Assembly (NCBI RefSeq): GCF_003460505.1
Contig: NZ_QTVG01000006.1
Coordinates: forward strand, 62,001 to 126,000
Direction: 5' to 3'
Length of the DNA stretch: 64,000 nt
DNA from: Eubacterium sp. AF36-5BH
GTDB taxonomy: Bacteria > Bacillota > Clostridia > Lachnospirales > Lachnospiraceae
Numbering within the stretch: position 1 is the first letter of the stretch; each line of letters starts with the position of its first letter. A program made the translations under genes and the position numbers. The notes below the pieces were generated by a model. The model saw nothing but the letters and a program-made list of their open reading frames with translations. It did no database searches and was not told the origin of the DNA. Of the stretch, positions 37,628-46,446 are shown one piece after another.

Positions 37628-38649
37628 AGCGGCTTTGGCGCATGATAGAACGGTACTACCCCTGGCTGCTGTTGCTGTTGGGCGTGGATTGCTTTTGTGC
37701 TATCATTCTTTGGATTTCTGACATTCAGGCATTTCAAACCTTGAGTGGGTTAGTAGTTCTGACAAGCCTCCTTTTGTTTTCAGCAATTCTGTTTGTACTA
37801 AACAAGCGGGAGACCACCCGCCGAGAGCTGTTCCGGGATTTCCTCAGTGATCCTGCCATCTGCAACGAGGAACGGCTGCTCGGTGCCATCAGCCGGGAAG
37901 AAGGAGAATCTATCCGGCTTCTGGCATCAGTTTTACAGGAACACAAAACTGAGAGTAACAGTATGGCAGATGCCCTACAGGACTATGAAGAATATGTGGA
38001 GGGCTGGGCACATGAAGCGAAAACGCCCCTATCGTTGTTGACCATGCTCCTGGATAATCGGAGCAACGAAATGTCTCCTCCCCTGCAAGCAAAACTGGAT
38101 TATGTCCGCAGTCAGCTTCAGGAGGATGTCACTCAGATGTTATACTATGCCCGGTTAAAGAGCAGTACAAAGGATTATCAGTTTAAGGATATCAATTTGA
38201 ATGACTGCTTGGGGGAAGTTCTGGAGGACTATGCCCCACTTCTGGAAGAAAAGCAGTTTGTAATTATCAATAAACTGCAATCTGAAACAGTCTATACAGA
38301 CCGTAGAGGGCTTCAGTTTATGTTGGGACAGATCGTGAGCAATGCCATAAAATATAGCAGCGATAGTCCCATGCTAACAATCTCTATGATACATTCGGAG
38401 ATCGCAGATGTCCTTTCAGTTGAGGATAATGGCATCGGTGTAAAAAAATATGATCTGCCGTATATTTTTCAAAAGGGCTTTACCGGGGATTCTACTGACA
38501 GCAGAAAGAAAGCTACCGGTATAGGGCTTTACCTGGTTAAGAAGATGGCTGACGATCTAAACCTTCGTCTGGAAGCTGCTTCCCCGTGGGAAAAGGGCTT
38601 TAAGATAGTCATCTTCTTTCCAAAATTGAAATCCAACGGAGGAAAATAA
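37624..38649 (+). CDS. BceS-like intramembrane-sensing histidine kinase
   Basis: 341 residues. Two membrane helices (about 14-32 and 39-59) with almost no extracellular loop, as in intramembrane-sensing BceS kinases that rely on the transporter to sense peptide. H-box EGWAHEAKTPLSLL, N-box QIVSNAIKYSS, G1 VEDNGIGV and G2 GIGLYLVKKM. The ATG overlaps the regulator stop. Together with the ABC genes it makes a self-contained sensing-resistance module. Confidence 0.92.
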   Translation: MKRLWRMIERYYPWLLLLLGVDCFCAIILWISDIQAFQTLSGLVVLTSLLLFSAILFVLNKRETTRRELFRDFLSDPAICNEERLLGAISREEGESIRLLASVLQEHKTESNSMADALQDYEEYVEGWAHEAKTPLSLLTMLLDNRSNEMSPPLQAKLDYVRSQLQEDVTQMLYYARLKSSTKDYQFKDINLNDCLGEVLEDYAPLLEEKQFVIINKLQSETVYTDRRGLQFMLGQIVSNAIKYSSDSPMLTISMIHSEIADVLSVEDNGIGVKKYDLPYIFQKGFTGDSTDSRKKATGIGLYLVKKMADDLNLRLEAASPWEKGFKIVIFFPKLKSNGGK

Positions 38650-38687
38650 TATAAGCAAAAAACGGGGCTGTAAAATAAGTCTCTGCT

Positions 38688-38731
38688 AAAGAAACGCTAG
38701 TTCCGACAAATGCTGGTTCTGGCGTTTCTTT
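38688..38731 (+). terminator. Terminator of the BceAB/RS-like operon
   Basis: AAAGAAACGC pairs with GCGTTTCTTT around a loop of 24 bases, 38 bases after the kinase stop. Confidence 0.75.
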
Positions 38732-38981
38732 ACATTAATATATGTTTTTTGAAAATCGTCACTGTTTTATGTAAAAAGGGTACACTTAATAAGCTTGGAT
38801 AGATTTCTTCTGTACGTCCATATTTTTTATATCTTACATGTTGTTTTCGTTTGAAAAGAAATTTACGTCCATTAGGGCATATAGGATTTCCGTTCTCATC
38901 TCTTATATAGTTTACAGCACGATAAGGATTCGTGTGATGTTTTTTATCTGCCGTTTCTTTTTTGTACATGGTAAATATCAT
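38730..38981 (-). pseudogene. IS1182-family transposase fragment
   Basis: A 60-residue stretch NPYRAVNYIRDENGNPICP followed by GRKFLFKRKQHVRYKKYGRT matches the conserved middle of IS1182-type transposases. The protein should be several hundred residues; upstream and downstream parts are missing and the end is out of register (YPSLLSVPFLH). An inactive relic inside the island. Confidence 0.65.
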
Positions 38982-39107
38982 TAAATTTTTCCATTAAAGG
39001 TACAAAGCATTCCATGCCTTGTCTTCCATAAAATCAATTCTACGTTAAAAACATACCGTCTAGACAGCTATTTTTTAAGCTATCATTTGAAAGACATATA
39101 TAATATA

Positions 39108-39141
39108 TAGGCTCAAATGGTGAAAGTGCCCATTTGGGCCT
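39108..39141 (+). terminator. Hairpin in the island's non-coding part
   Basis: TAGGCTCAAATGG pairs with CCATTTGGGCCTA (one G-U) over an 8-base loop, followed by TTATTG. Transcription from the left may end here. Confidence 0.5.
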
Positions 39142-39188
39142 ATTATTGTATGAATTCATACGTTACAACCAGAGCAAGATCCACCCGT

Positions 39189-39392
39189 GTATTACAGTAT
39201 TGTCATTTTGACAATATTGTATTACTTACGAGTGGCAGACTTGATGGGGATTACGTCCCCATACCCACGTGAAAATATAATTGCAGGCAATTACATTTTA
39301 GCAGATACGCAAGCGTTTCTGAGTAAGCATCATAGACAACAAAATAAGAAAATTTTGATAAGGCATTCACCTGGATAGGTGAGTGTTTTTTT
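39189..39392. other. Hairpin cluster, candidate replication or transfer origin of the island
   Basis: Successive inverted repeats: a 17-base near-perfect pair around a TTT centre (39189-39225, core ATTGTCA/TGACAAT), ATGGGGA/TCCCCAT (39244-39262), AATTGC/GCAATT (39279-39292), and a terminator CATTCACCT/AGGTGAGTG with seven T (39364-39392). An open frame of 63 codons here has no ribosome site and is not called. Position ahead of repA fits an origin. Confidence 0.5.
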
Positions 39393-39412
39393 ATTTTCAA
39401 ATATTTAATTAA

Positions 39413-39570
39413 CAGAAAAAATAAAAAAGTTTTCTTCAGGGGGCTGTAAAAATGCCTCTCAGCGTTTCGTATTAATGAAAGGGTATTTTTTGCAGGAAAA
39501 ATAAAAAATTTTCATCAAGAGCCTGTATTTATGCCCTTCATCTTTTGAATATGTGTAAGGACATTTTTTG
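39413..39570. repeat. Imperfect 79-base tandem repeat upstream of repA
   Basis: Copy A 39413-39491 and copy B 39492-39570 share a CAGGAAAAATAAAAAA-like start, a GGCTGTA/GCCTGTA centre with ATGCC, and an ACATTTTTTG/GTATTTTTTG end. Each centre-to-end region resembles a weak attenuator. Placed between the hairpin cluster and the repA ribosome site. Confidence 0.55.
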
Positions 39571-39627
39571 AGCCGGCATAAAAATGATTTTTACAACAAT
39601 TAGAAACAGAAACGAGGTGAGAAAAGA

Positions 39628-40155
39628 ATGAAATATGAATACATGAAGGAGTCAGAGCAGATGCTTCAATACTTCCAGTTTCCGAAGTTTTTGCTAAAAC
39701 TGCGAATTTCTCAAACTGCAAAATATCTTTATATGATTTTGTACGACCGGGCGCGGATATCAAGAAAGAATAGCTGGATAGACAAGTATGGAAATGTTTA
39801 TCTGATATTTCCAATAGATGAATTGTCTGTTCAAATCGGCAAATGCAAATCTTCTATAAAAACAGCATTGAAGGAATTAGATGATGAGGGATTATTGGTT
39901 CGCAGATCCGGTGGATTTTCAAAACCCAATCATTTATATGTAAAAATACCATCTGATGAGATTGGGCTACAGCCGGTTGAGAATAAGGCGGTTGAAAAGA
40001 TGGCTTTGATGGAGTCGGAAAAGCAACCATCATCTGGTCGTAAAAATGGCTGTACAGGAGTCGGAAATGTGGCACCTAGTAAAGTAACTGAGAAATATAA
40101 AAGTAATAAATATTATGAAGTAAATTATTGCTATGGGAAAGGAGAGAGTTTGTGA
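39628..40155 (+). CDS. RepA-N-like replication initiator protein
   Basis: 175 residues. Residues 10-115 are a winged-helix RepA N-terminal domain (FQFPKFLLK, ISQTAKYLYMILYDRA, SSIKTALKELDDEGLLVR), the DNA-binding core of Gram-positive plasmid initiators. The C-terminal part is short and variable. Ribosome site CGAGGTGAG. Its stop overlaps the ATG of the DnaC-like gene by one base, so initiator and helicase loader are co-expressed. Confidence 0.82.
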   Translation: MKYEYMKESEQMLQYFQFPKFLLKLRISQTAKYLYMILYDRARISRKNSWIDKYGNVYLIFPIDELSVQIGKCKSSIKTALKELDDEGLLVRRSGGFSKPNHLYVKIPSDEIGLQPVENKAVEKMALMESEKQPSSGRKNGCTGVGNVAPSKVTEKYKSNKYYEVNYCYGKGESL

Positions 40156-40970
40156 TGAGAGAAGAAGATACCGTATGTGTAGGTAGTGATGGTTTGCGAT
40201 ACTGCAAAGTCTGTGGGGAAGCGAAAGAAGCATTTTTCCCAGAGGGTGGCTTTATGGGGATGAAGAAACATTCCAGGCAATGTGCCTGTGACAGAAAAGC
40301 GTATGAAGAAGAACAAAAATATTTTAAAGAGAAAGAACACCGGGAATTAGTCAGTAGAAATACGAGCATCTGTTTTGACGAGAGCAGGATGGAAGAGTGG
40401 ACATTTGAGAATGCAGATATGTCAGATGCAGTAATGCATAAGGCAAAAAGCTATGTTGATAACTGGGAGGAAATGAAAAGAAATCATATAGGCTGTTTGT
40501 TCTGGGGACCGGTTGGTACCGGGAAAAGTTATATTGCCGGGTGTATTGCCAATGAACTTCTTAAGCGGGAAGTAACGGTAAAGATGACAAATTTCAATAC
40601 CATTATTGATAATATATTTCCACTGGCAGACAAAACGGAATATATCAATGCATTGGCTTCTTACCAGCTTTTGATTATTGATGATCTTGGAGTGGAACGA
40701 AATTCAGAATATGCGTTAGGAATTATTTTTAGTGTCATAGACCGCAGGATCCGTTCGGGACGACCTTTGATCATCACAACGAATCTTCCGCTGAAAGAAA
40801 TAAAAAGCGAGACCATGTTGGATAAAAGGCGTATCTATGACCGTATTTTAGAAATGTGTACACCCGTGTATGTTGGAGGCACAAGCAAACGAGAAGCGAT
40901 TGCAAGTATGAAAATGGAGAAAGCGAAAACGCTGTTGAACACAAACAGAGGGAAGGAGGAATGCGAATGA
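40155..40970 (+). CDS. DnaC/IstB-like ATPase (helicase loader)
   Basis: 271 residues from the ATG at 40155, following AAAGGAGAG. N-terminal zinc finger (CKVCGEAKEAFF with CACDRK), then an AAA+ domain with Walker A GPVGTGKS and Walker B LLIIDDLGVE and the sensor ITTNLPLKEI. This matches DnaC-type loaders of Tn916/ICE replication modules. Overlaps the excisionase gene by ATGA. Confidence 0.9.
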   Translation: MREEDTVCVGSDGLRYCKVCGEAKEAFFPEGGFMGMKKHSRQCACDRKAYEEEQKYFKEKEHRELVSRNTSICFDESRMEEWTFENADMSDAVMHKAKSYVDNWEEMKRNHIGCLFWGPVGTGKSYIAGCIANELLKREVTVKMTNFNTIIDNIFPLADKTEYINALASYQLLIIDDLGVERNSEYALGIIFSVIDRRIRSGRPLIITTNLPLKEIKSETMLDKRRIYDRILEMCTPVYVGGTSKREAIASMKMEKAKTLLNTNRGKEECE

Positions 40971-41176
40971 ATCATACAGAAAAAACAATACCTGTTTGGA
41001 AGAAATATTCTTTAAATGTTTCCGAAGCAGCAGAATATTACGGAATTGGAGAAAAGAGATTGAGACAAATCGCAGGTGAAAATGAAGGAGCAGATTTTAT
41101 TTTGGAAGTTGGTTCGCATATCCGGTTCAAAAGAAAATTATTTGAAGATTATCTGGACACAGCCAGTACAGTTTAA
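40967..41176 (+). CDS. xis: Tn916-type excisionase
   Basis: 69 residues from the ATG at 40967, after GGAAGGAGG. The fold is a MerR-like winged helix: VSEAAEYYGIGEKRLRQIA followed by FILEVGSHIRFKRKLFEDYL, as in Xis of Tn916. It lies 134 bases before the integrase gene, the standard xis-int arrangement, and directs excision with Int. Confidence 0.9.
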   Translation: MNHTEKTIPVWKKYSLNVSEAAEYYGIGEKRLRQIAGENEGADFILEVGSHIRFKRKLFEDYLDTASTV

Positions 41177-41310
41177 GTGACAGAATAGAAGAAATAGTAA
41201 TGAAAATAATGTTCATTTTATCTTAGCGAAGAGAAGGTCTTGTGGTATAATGAATAAACCGAGACGGTCTTCCAAGTTAAATGAGCATTTAATGAAGGAG
41301 ACGAAATATT

Positions 41311-42510
41311 ATGAGTGAAAAAAGGAGAGATCATAGAGGACGTATATTACACAATGGAGAAATACAGTTATCTGATGGCAGATATAGATTTAAGTATGTC
41401 GATGAGATGGGAAAGGAGCGCTGCGTATATAGCTGGCGCTTAGACCATAACGATGCAACTCCGAAAGGAAAGCACCGGGCTTTATCGCTTCGGGAGATGG
41501 AGAAGAAAATCCAGGCAGATCATTTTGAACAGATTGCAACAAATGGCGGAAATATGACGGTACTGGAACTGGTTGAAAAATATACATCAACAAAAACCGG
41601 TGTCAGACCTACTACAGTTGCAGGATACGGAACAGTTATCAATTTATTGAAGAAAGATCCATTTGGAAAAAGAAGGATTGATACGGTTCGGATTTCGGAT
41701 GCAAAATGTTGGCTGATACATCTTCAGCAGGTAGAAAAGAAAAGCTATAGTTCCATCCATTCAATCCGAGGAGTTCTTCGTCCGGCATTTCAGTTGGCAG
41801 TGGATGATGACCTGATCAGGAAAAATCCATTTCAGTTTCAGCTAATGGAAGTGGTTGTGAATGACAGTGTGACAAGAGAGGCAATCAGCAGGGCTGAGGA
41901 ACGAAAGTTCCTACGGTTTGTGAAGGAAGACCCTCATTTTTGCAGGTATTATGAAGGAATTTACATATTATTTAAAACAGGCCTTCGCATCTCGGAATTT
42001 TGTGGTTTGACGATTTCTGATATTGATTTCAAGGAGCATACGATCAACATCGATCATCAATTGCAGAAAAAATCAAAAATCGGATATTATATTCAAGAGA
42101 CTAAAACAACCAGCGGAACAAGAAAGATACCTATGACTGCAGATGTAGAGGAATGTTTTCGGAAAATTATAGAAAAACGAAACCCGCCCAAAGCAGAACC
42201 TATGGTAGATGGAAAAAGTGGATTCTTATACTTTGATAAAAATGAAAGTATCTGTTATTCCCTGCACTGGGAGCATTATTTTCAACACATCATTCAGAAG
42301 TATAATAATACTTACAAAGTACAGATGCCTGTCATCACCCCTCATGTATGTCGGCATACCTATTGCTCAAATATGGCAAAATCCGGAATGAATCCAAAAG
42401 CATTGCAATATTTGATGGGCCACTCAGACATCAGCGTAACGCTGAATACATATACGCACGTAAATCTTGAGGATGCCAGGGAAGAAGTTGCCCGGATTCA
42501 GGTTGTGTAA
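41311..42510 (+). CDS. int: Tn916-type tyrosine integrase
   Basis: 399 residues. N-terminal arm-binding domain (GRILHNGEIQLSDGRYRFKY), SAM-like core-binding domain (about 85-170), and catalytic domain with Arg in TGLRISEFCGLT, HVCRHTYC, GHSDI and the nucleophile Tyr in TLNTYTHV. All catalytic positions are present, so it should be active. Ribosome site AAGGAG. A 12-base inverted repeat acts as terminator right after it. Confidence 0.95.
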   Translation: MSEKRRDHRGRILHNGEIQLSDGRYRFKYVDEMGKERCVYSWRLDHNDATPKGKHRALSLREMEKKIQADHFEQIATNGGNMTVLELVEKYTSTKTGVRPTTVAGYGTVINLLKKDPFGKRRIDTVRISDAKCWLIHLQQVEKKSYSSIHSIRGVLRPAFQLAVDDDLIRKNPFQFQLMEVVVNDSVTREAISRAEERKFLRFVKEDPHFCRYYEGIYILFKTGLRISEFCGLTISDIDFKEHTINIDHQLQKKSKIGYYIQETKTTSGTRKIPMTADVEECFRKIIEKRNPPKAEPMVDGKSGFLYFDKNESICYSLHWEHYFQHIIQKYNNTYKVQMPVITPHVCRHTYCSNMAKSGMNPKALQYLMGHSDISVTLNTYTHVNLEDAREEVARIQVV

Positions 42511-42534
42511 TTACGATTTTTAATTGAAAATAGC

Positions 42535-42575
42535 AAGGTGTAAAATGGAAAAACATACACCTTATTTTACACCTT
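42535..42575 (+). terminator. Terminator after int, overlapping the candidate right end
   Basis: AAGGTGTAAAAT pairs perfectly with ATTTTACACCTT across a 17-base loop followed by TT. The right arm is also part of the candidate attachment repeat. Confidence 0.65.
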
Positions 42576-42689
42576 TTGCGGACGATATTATGAGAAAATA
42601 AACCAGGTTATGCCAGAAAAGAAAAATTCACAAAGGCTTACAAAGCCCGAAAAACCAAGAAAAACTAAGAAATGCGAGGTTATGCAACA

Positions 42690-43148
42690 ATGATAAAAAT
42701 ACTATTCATTTGCCACGGCAATATCTGTCGCTCAACTATGGCGCAATACGTGCTTCAGCACATGGTAGAGCAGGCGTGCATGGCACAACAATTTTATATA
42801 GATTCGGCAGCAACCAGTTACGAGGAAATTGGCAATGGTGTACATTCAGGTACACGAAGAAAGCTTGCACAGGTAGGTATTTACTGCGGTAATCATAAGG
42901 CAAGACATTTAGAAAAGTCAGACTATGACCAATTCGATTATATTATCGGCATGGACAGTGCCAATATGAAAAATATTGCACGTATAGTCGGAAGTGATTA
43001 CAAAGGAAAAGTCTACAAACTTTTACAATTTGCCGGAGAGTCAGGAGATATTGCAGATCCATGGTATACAGGCAATTTTGACGTAACATATGAAGATGTG
43101 GAAAAAGGTTGCAGAGGTTTTCTGAGATTTTTAAACGAAAGAAGGTAA
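42690..43148 (+). CDS. Low-molecular-weight protein tyrosine phosphatase
   Basis: 152 residues from the ATG at 42690 (the frame extends 18 bases further without a better site). The P-loop CHGNICRST is complete with catalytic Cys and Arg, and the general acid Asp is in IADPWYTG. Length and motifs fit the arsenate-reductase-like/LMW-PTP family. The gene starts 110 bases right of the island; a matching 5' stub lies at its left edge. Followed after 8 bases by an aldo/keto reductase gene. Confidence 0.9.
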   Translation: MIKILFICHGNICRSTMAQYVLQHMVEQACMAQQFYIDSAATSYEEIGNGVHSGTRRKLAQVGIYCGNHKARHLEKSDYDQFDYIIGMDSANMKNIARIVGSDYKGKVYKLLQFAGESGDIADPWYTGNFDVTYEDVEKGCRGFLRFLNERR

Positions 43149-43156
43149 ACTAGTAT

Positions 43157-44182
43157 ATGAAACAAGTTACATTAGGAAAAACAAATATCACTACACCCCA
43201 AAATGGATTTGGAGCATTGCCAATACAGCGAGTGGATATGAATACAGCAGTTGATATTTTGCATAGAGCCTACGAAGGAGGCATGACTTTTTTTGATACG
43301 GCAAGGGCATACAGTGATAGCGAGGAAAAACTTGGAGTCGCATTTAATGGAATGAGAGAAAAAATCTTTATTGCATCAAAGACCATGGCAAAAAATCCTG
43401 AAGATTTCTGGATTCAATTAGATACTACATTAACTAATTTAAAAACAGATTACTTGGATATATATCAGCTTCATTGTGTTCCACAGTGCTATGAACCGGG
43501 AGATGGTACTGGAATGTATGAGTGCCTAAAAAGTGCAAAACAGCAGGGAATAGTTAAACATATTGGTGTGACAGCACATAACATTGAAACAGCTTTTAAA
43601 TGTGTTAATTCAGGATTATATGAAACAATGCAATTTCCATTTAGTTATCTTTGTTCAGCCAGAGAGATTGAACTTGTGAATTTGTGCAAAGAAAAAAATG
43701 TTGGTTTCATAGCAATGAAAGGACTTGCAGGTGGTTTGATTCACAATTCAAATGCGGCAATGGCATATATTTCTCAGTACGATAATGTTCTTCCAATTTG
43801 GGGAATACAGAAAATGGAAGAGCTTGAGCAATGGCTTCAATTTATGGACAGGGATCCGGTGTTAGACCAGGAGACAAGAAATTTTATTGCAAAAGAAAGA
43901 ACTGAATTAGTGGGAGAATTTTGCAGGGGGTGTGGTTATTGCATGCCTTGCCCACAGGGAATTTTAATAAACAATTGTGCAAGAATGTCTTTAATGTTAC
44001 GACGAGCACCATCTAAGGCATGGCTTACAAAAGAGATGCAGGCTGAAATGGCAAAAATAGAAAACTGTATTAATTGTGGCAAATGTAAAAGAAAATGTCC
44101 TTATGAATTAGACACACCGGAACTTCTTAGAAAGAATCTGGAAGATTACAAGAATGTTTTAGCCGGCAAAGTACAAGTATAA
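43157..44182 (+). CDS. Aldo/keto reductase with C-terminal ferredoxin domain
   Basis: 341 residues. The TIM-barrel part has the catalytic context FFDTARAYSDSEEKLG, and HIGVTAHN. The C-terminus has two Cys clusters, CRGCGYCMPCPQG and CINCGKCKRKCPYE, for iron-sulfur centres. Such proteins are frequent in anaerobes; substrate unknown. Eight bases after the phosphatase gene, so the two are probably one transcript. Confidence 0.88.
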   Translation: MKQVTLGKTNITTPQNGFGALPIQRVDMNTAVDILHRAYEGGMTFFDTARAYSDSEEKLGVAFNGMREKIFIASKTMAKNPEDFWIQLDTTLTNLKTDYLDIYQLHCVPQCYEPGDGTGMYECLKSAKQQGIVKHIGVTAHNIETAFKCVNSGLYETMQFPFSYLCSAREIELVNLCKEKNVGFIAMKGLAGGLIHNSNAAMAYISQYDNVLPIWGIQKMEELEQWLQFMDRDPVLDQETRNFIAKERTELVGEFCRGCGYCMPCPQGILINNCARMSLMLRRAPSKAWLTKEMQAEMAKIENCINCGKCKRKCPYELDTPELLRKNLEDYKNVLAGKVQV

Positions 44183-44435
44183 GTAATGCATATAATTCAA
44201 GTTGATATATCGTTTATAACAGAAATGTTAAATAGAAAATTAATACATAAAAATAGTATGTATCAATGATTGTAAAATTAAGTTAAAGGAAAATCACATG
44301 TAATAATTAAACAAAGTATACATAAATTCCTTTTTAACAATTTTCTTATTAATAAAAAAGTGATAATATAAAAAGGCAAAGGTAAAAAATAGAAAACGGA
44401 GGAGAAAGTTAAAGCTAATTTAACTAAAAAACATT

Positions 44436-46070
44436 ATGGAAAGAAGAAAAGGTTTAACAGCTAGAAGGCTTATGGCACTTTTTTGTGTTTCAGCACTTTT
44501 AGTGGTTGTTTGTGCCACAGTTGTTTTAGGCGCAGACAAGGCAAAGTATTCCCCTGTAGTTTTTTCTACAGGTTGGGCGTTATTACCACCGGTTGTAGCT
44601 ATTGCACTGGCGTTAATAACTAAAGAAGTTTACAGTTCATTGTTTATAGGTATTGTTGTTGGTGCCGTTCTTTATGGCAGTGGCAATGTTGAAAGAACAA
44701 TACTCCATGCTTTCGGAGATGACAATGGCGGCTTTGTAAGTGTTTTAACAGATTCATACAACGTAGGTATTTTAATATTCCTTGTTATTTTGGGAACTAT
44801 TGTCGCTATGATGAATAAGGCCGGCGGTTCGGCAGCATTTGGAAAATGGGCAAGCGAGCATATTAAAACAAAAGTAGGTGCACAGCTTGCAACTATTTTA
44901 TTGGGTGTTTTGATTTTTATTGATGATTATTTTAACTGTCTTACAGTTGGTAGTGTAATGCGTCCGGTAACTGACAAGCATAACGTATCACGTGCAAAAC
45001 TTGCATATTTAATAGATGCAACAGCAGCACCGGTTTGTATTATTGCACCGGTATCTTCATGGGCGGCAGCAGTAAGTGGTTTTGTAAAAGGGGAGGACGG
45101 CTTAACTTTATTTGTAAGAGCCATTCCTTATAACTTTTATGCAATTTTAACTATAGTAATGATGGTGACGATGGTTCTTTTAAAAGTTGAATTTGGCCCA
45201 ATGGCAAAACATGAGAAGAACGCTGACAACGGTGACTTATTTTCAATGGGCGATAGAACACAGAACATTCAGGAAGATGAGCAGGGTAGCTCGAAAGGTA
45301 AAGTAATCGACCTTGTTATTCCGATTTTATGTCTTGTGGTTTGTTGTGTAATTGGAATGATTTACACAGGTGGATTTTTCAAAGGAAAAGACTTTATTAC
45401 AGCATTTTCAAACAGTGATGCATCAGTAGGACTTGCAATAGGAAGCTTCTTCGGACTTGTAATTACAATTGTTTTGTATGTTATTAGAAGAGTTCTTCCG
45501 TTTAAAAACTGCATGGATTGTTTAGTTGATGGATTTAGGGCAATGGTTCCTGCTATTTTAATTTTAACAATGGCATGGACTTTAAAATCAATGACAGATT
45601 CTCTTGGAGCAAAAGAGTTTGTTGCAATGTCAATGAAATCTGTTGCAGGAGATTTTATTTCATTATTGCCTGCTGTTATTTTCTTAGTTGCATGTTTCCT
45701 TGCGTTTGCAACAGGAACTTCATGGGGAACATTCGGAATCCTTATTCCTATTGTAGTTGCAGTATTTGAGGGCAGCAATTATGAGTTAATGATTATTTCA
45801 ATTTCAGCCTGCATGGCAGGTGCTGTTTGCGGTGACCATTGTTCACCAATTTCAGATACAACCATTATGGCTTCGGCGGGTGCAGAGTGTGACCATGTAA
45901 ATCACGTATCCACTCAGTTACCTTATGCTATTGTGGCGGCAGCAGTTTCATTTTTCTCATTTATAATTGCAGGCTTTGTCCGCAATGCATGGATTGTGCT
46001 ACCGATTGCAATTCTTATGATGATTGTGGTAATTGCTTTAATTAACATTGTTCAAGAAGATAAAGAATAG
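44436..46070 (+). CDS. NhaC-family Na+/H+ antiporter
   Basis: 544 residues with a hydrophobic leader and about 11-12 membrane helices. Signatures include IDDYFNCLTVGSVM, APVCIIAPVSSWAA, GTSWGTFGILIPI and CGDHCSPISDTTIM, typical of the NhaC/YuiF-type transporters. The nearest strong ribosome site (GGAGGAG at about 44399) is some 30 bases before this ATG; the next Met, codon 13, follows AGAAGG closely and may be the true start. Monocistronic with a strong terminator. The exact ion or organic-acid substrate is not certain. Confidence 0.88.
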   Translation: MERRKGLTARRLMALFCVSALLVVVCATVVLGADKAKYSPVVFSTGWALLPPVVAIALALITKEVYSSLFIGIVVGAVLYGSGNVERTILHAFGDDNGGFVSVLTDSYNVGILIFLVILGTIVAMMNKAGGSAAFGKWASEHIKTKVGAQLATILLGVLIFIDDYFNCLTVGSVMRPVTDKHNVSRAKLAYLIDATAAPVCIIAPVSSWAAAVSGFVKGEDGLTLFVRAIPYNFYAILTIVMMVTMVLLKVEFGPMAKHEKNADNGDLFSMGDRTQNIQEDEQGSSKGKVIDLVIPILCLVVCCVIGMIYTGGFFKGKDFITAFSNSDASVGLAIGSFFGLVITIVLYVIRRVLPFKNCMDCLVDGFRAMVPAILILTMAWTLKSMTDSLGAKEFVAMSMKSVAGDFISLLPAVIFLVACFLAFATGTSWGTFGILIPIVVAVFEGSNYELMIISISACMAGAVCGDHCSPISDTTIMASAGAECDHVNHVSTQLPYAIVAAAVSFFSFIIAGFVRNAWIVLPIAILMMIVVIALINIVQEDKE

Positions 46071-46129
46071 TATAAAATTGGAGTAAAAGCCAAGTATAAG
46101 CTTTCAAAATAAAAACATAAATTTTAAAA

Positions 46130-46184
46130 AATCTGTATTAGGTTAACCTGGTAGATTACCAGTGAACTTAATACAGATTTTTTT
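46130..46184 (+). terminator. Terminator after the antiporter gene
   Basis: AATCTGTATTAGGTT pairs with AACTTAATACAGATT, with an inner CTGGTA/TACCAG hairpin, followed by TTTTTTT. Confidence 0.9.
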
Positions 46185-46446
46185 ATCTCCAAAAATATTT
46201 TTTATTACTTAAAAAATAAGAAATTCCGTAAGAACAATATAAATTGGGGAATAGTTTATGGGGAAAGCATTAAAACTTAAAAAATAAAAATGTTTTTATA
46301 AAAAAAGTGAACTAAATAAAAAATAAAGAATTTTGTGAATAAAATGTGAGCGATATAATAAAAGAACATTTAACATGGGGAAGCTCGAATAAAAATTTTA
46401 AAGTATTTGGGCAGAAGAATATTGAGAAAGGAAGGAACGTGTTATT
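46185..46446. other. AT-rich leader of the first GH16 gene
   Basis: No gene seen. Very AT-rich promoter region ending in GGAAGGAACG before the ATG at 46447. A GCGATATAATAAAAG stretch at about 46350 contains a clear TATAAT. Confidence 0.5.

Larger units (their letters stand above)
33708..42577. mobile_element. Tn916-type integrase island carrying a BceAB/RS-like operon
   Basis: The right end has integrase, excisionase, DnaC-like and RepA-like genes in the usual order for Tn916/Tn1549-type modules. A peptide-resistance-like ABC/two-component cargo occupies the left half, with an IS1182 relic and hairpin-rich DNA between. Candidate ends: TACACCTTATTT near 33709 and near 42556, each followed by an ACCTTT motif. 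The repeat is short and partly belongs to the integrase terminator, so the ends are provisional. There is no relaxase or secretion gene; it is a reduced or degenerate integrative element. Confidence 0.6.

Noticed and set aside
39187..39378. 63-codon open frame ahead of repA
   Set aside because: It spans several inverted repeats and lacks a ribosome site; more likely an origin-like region.
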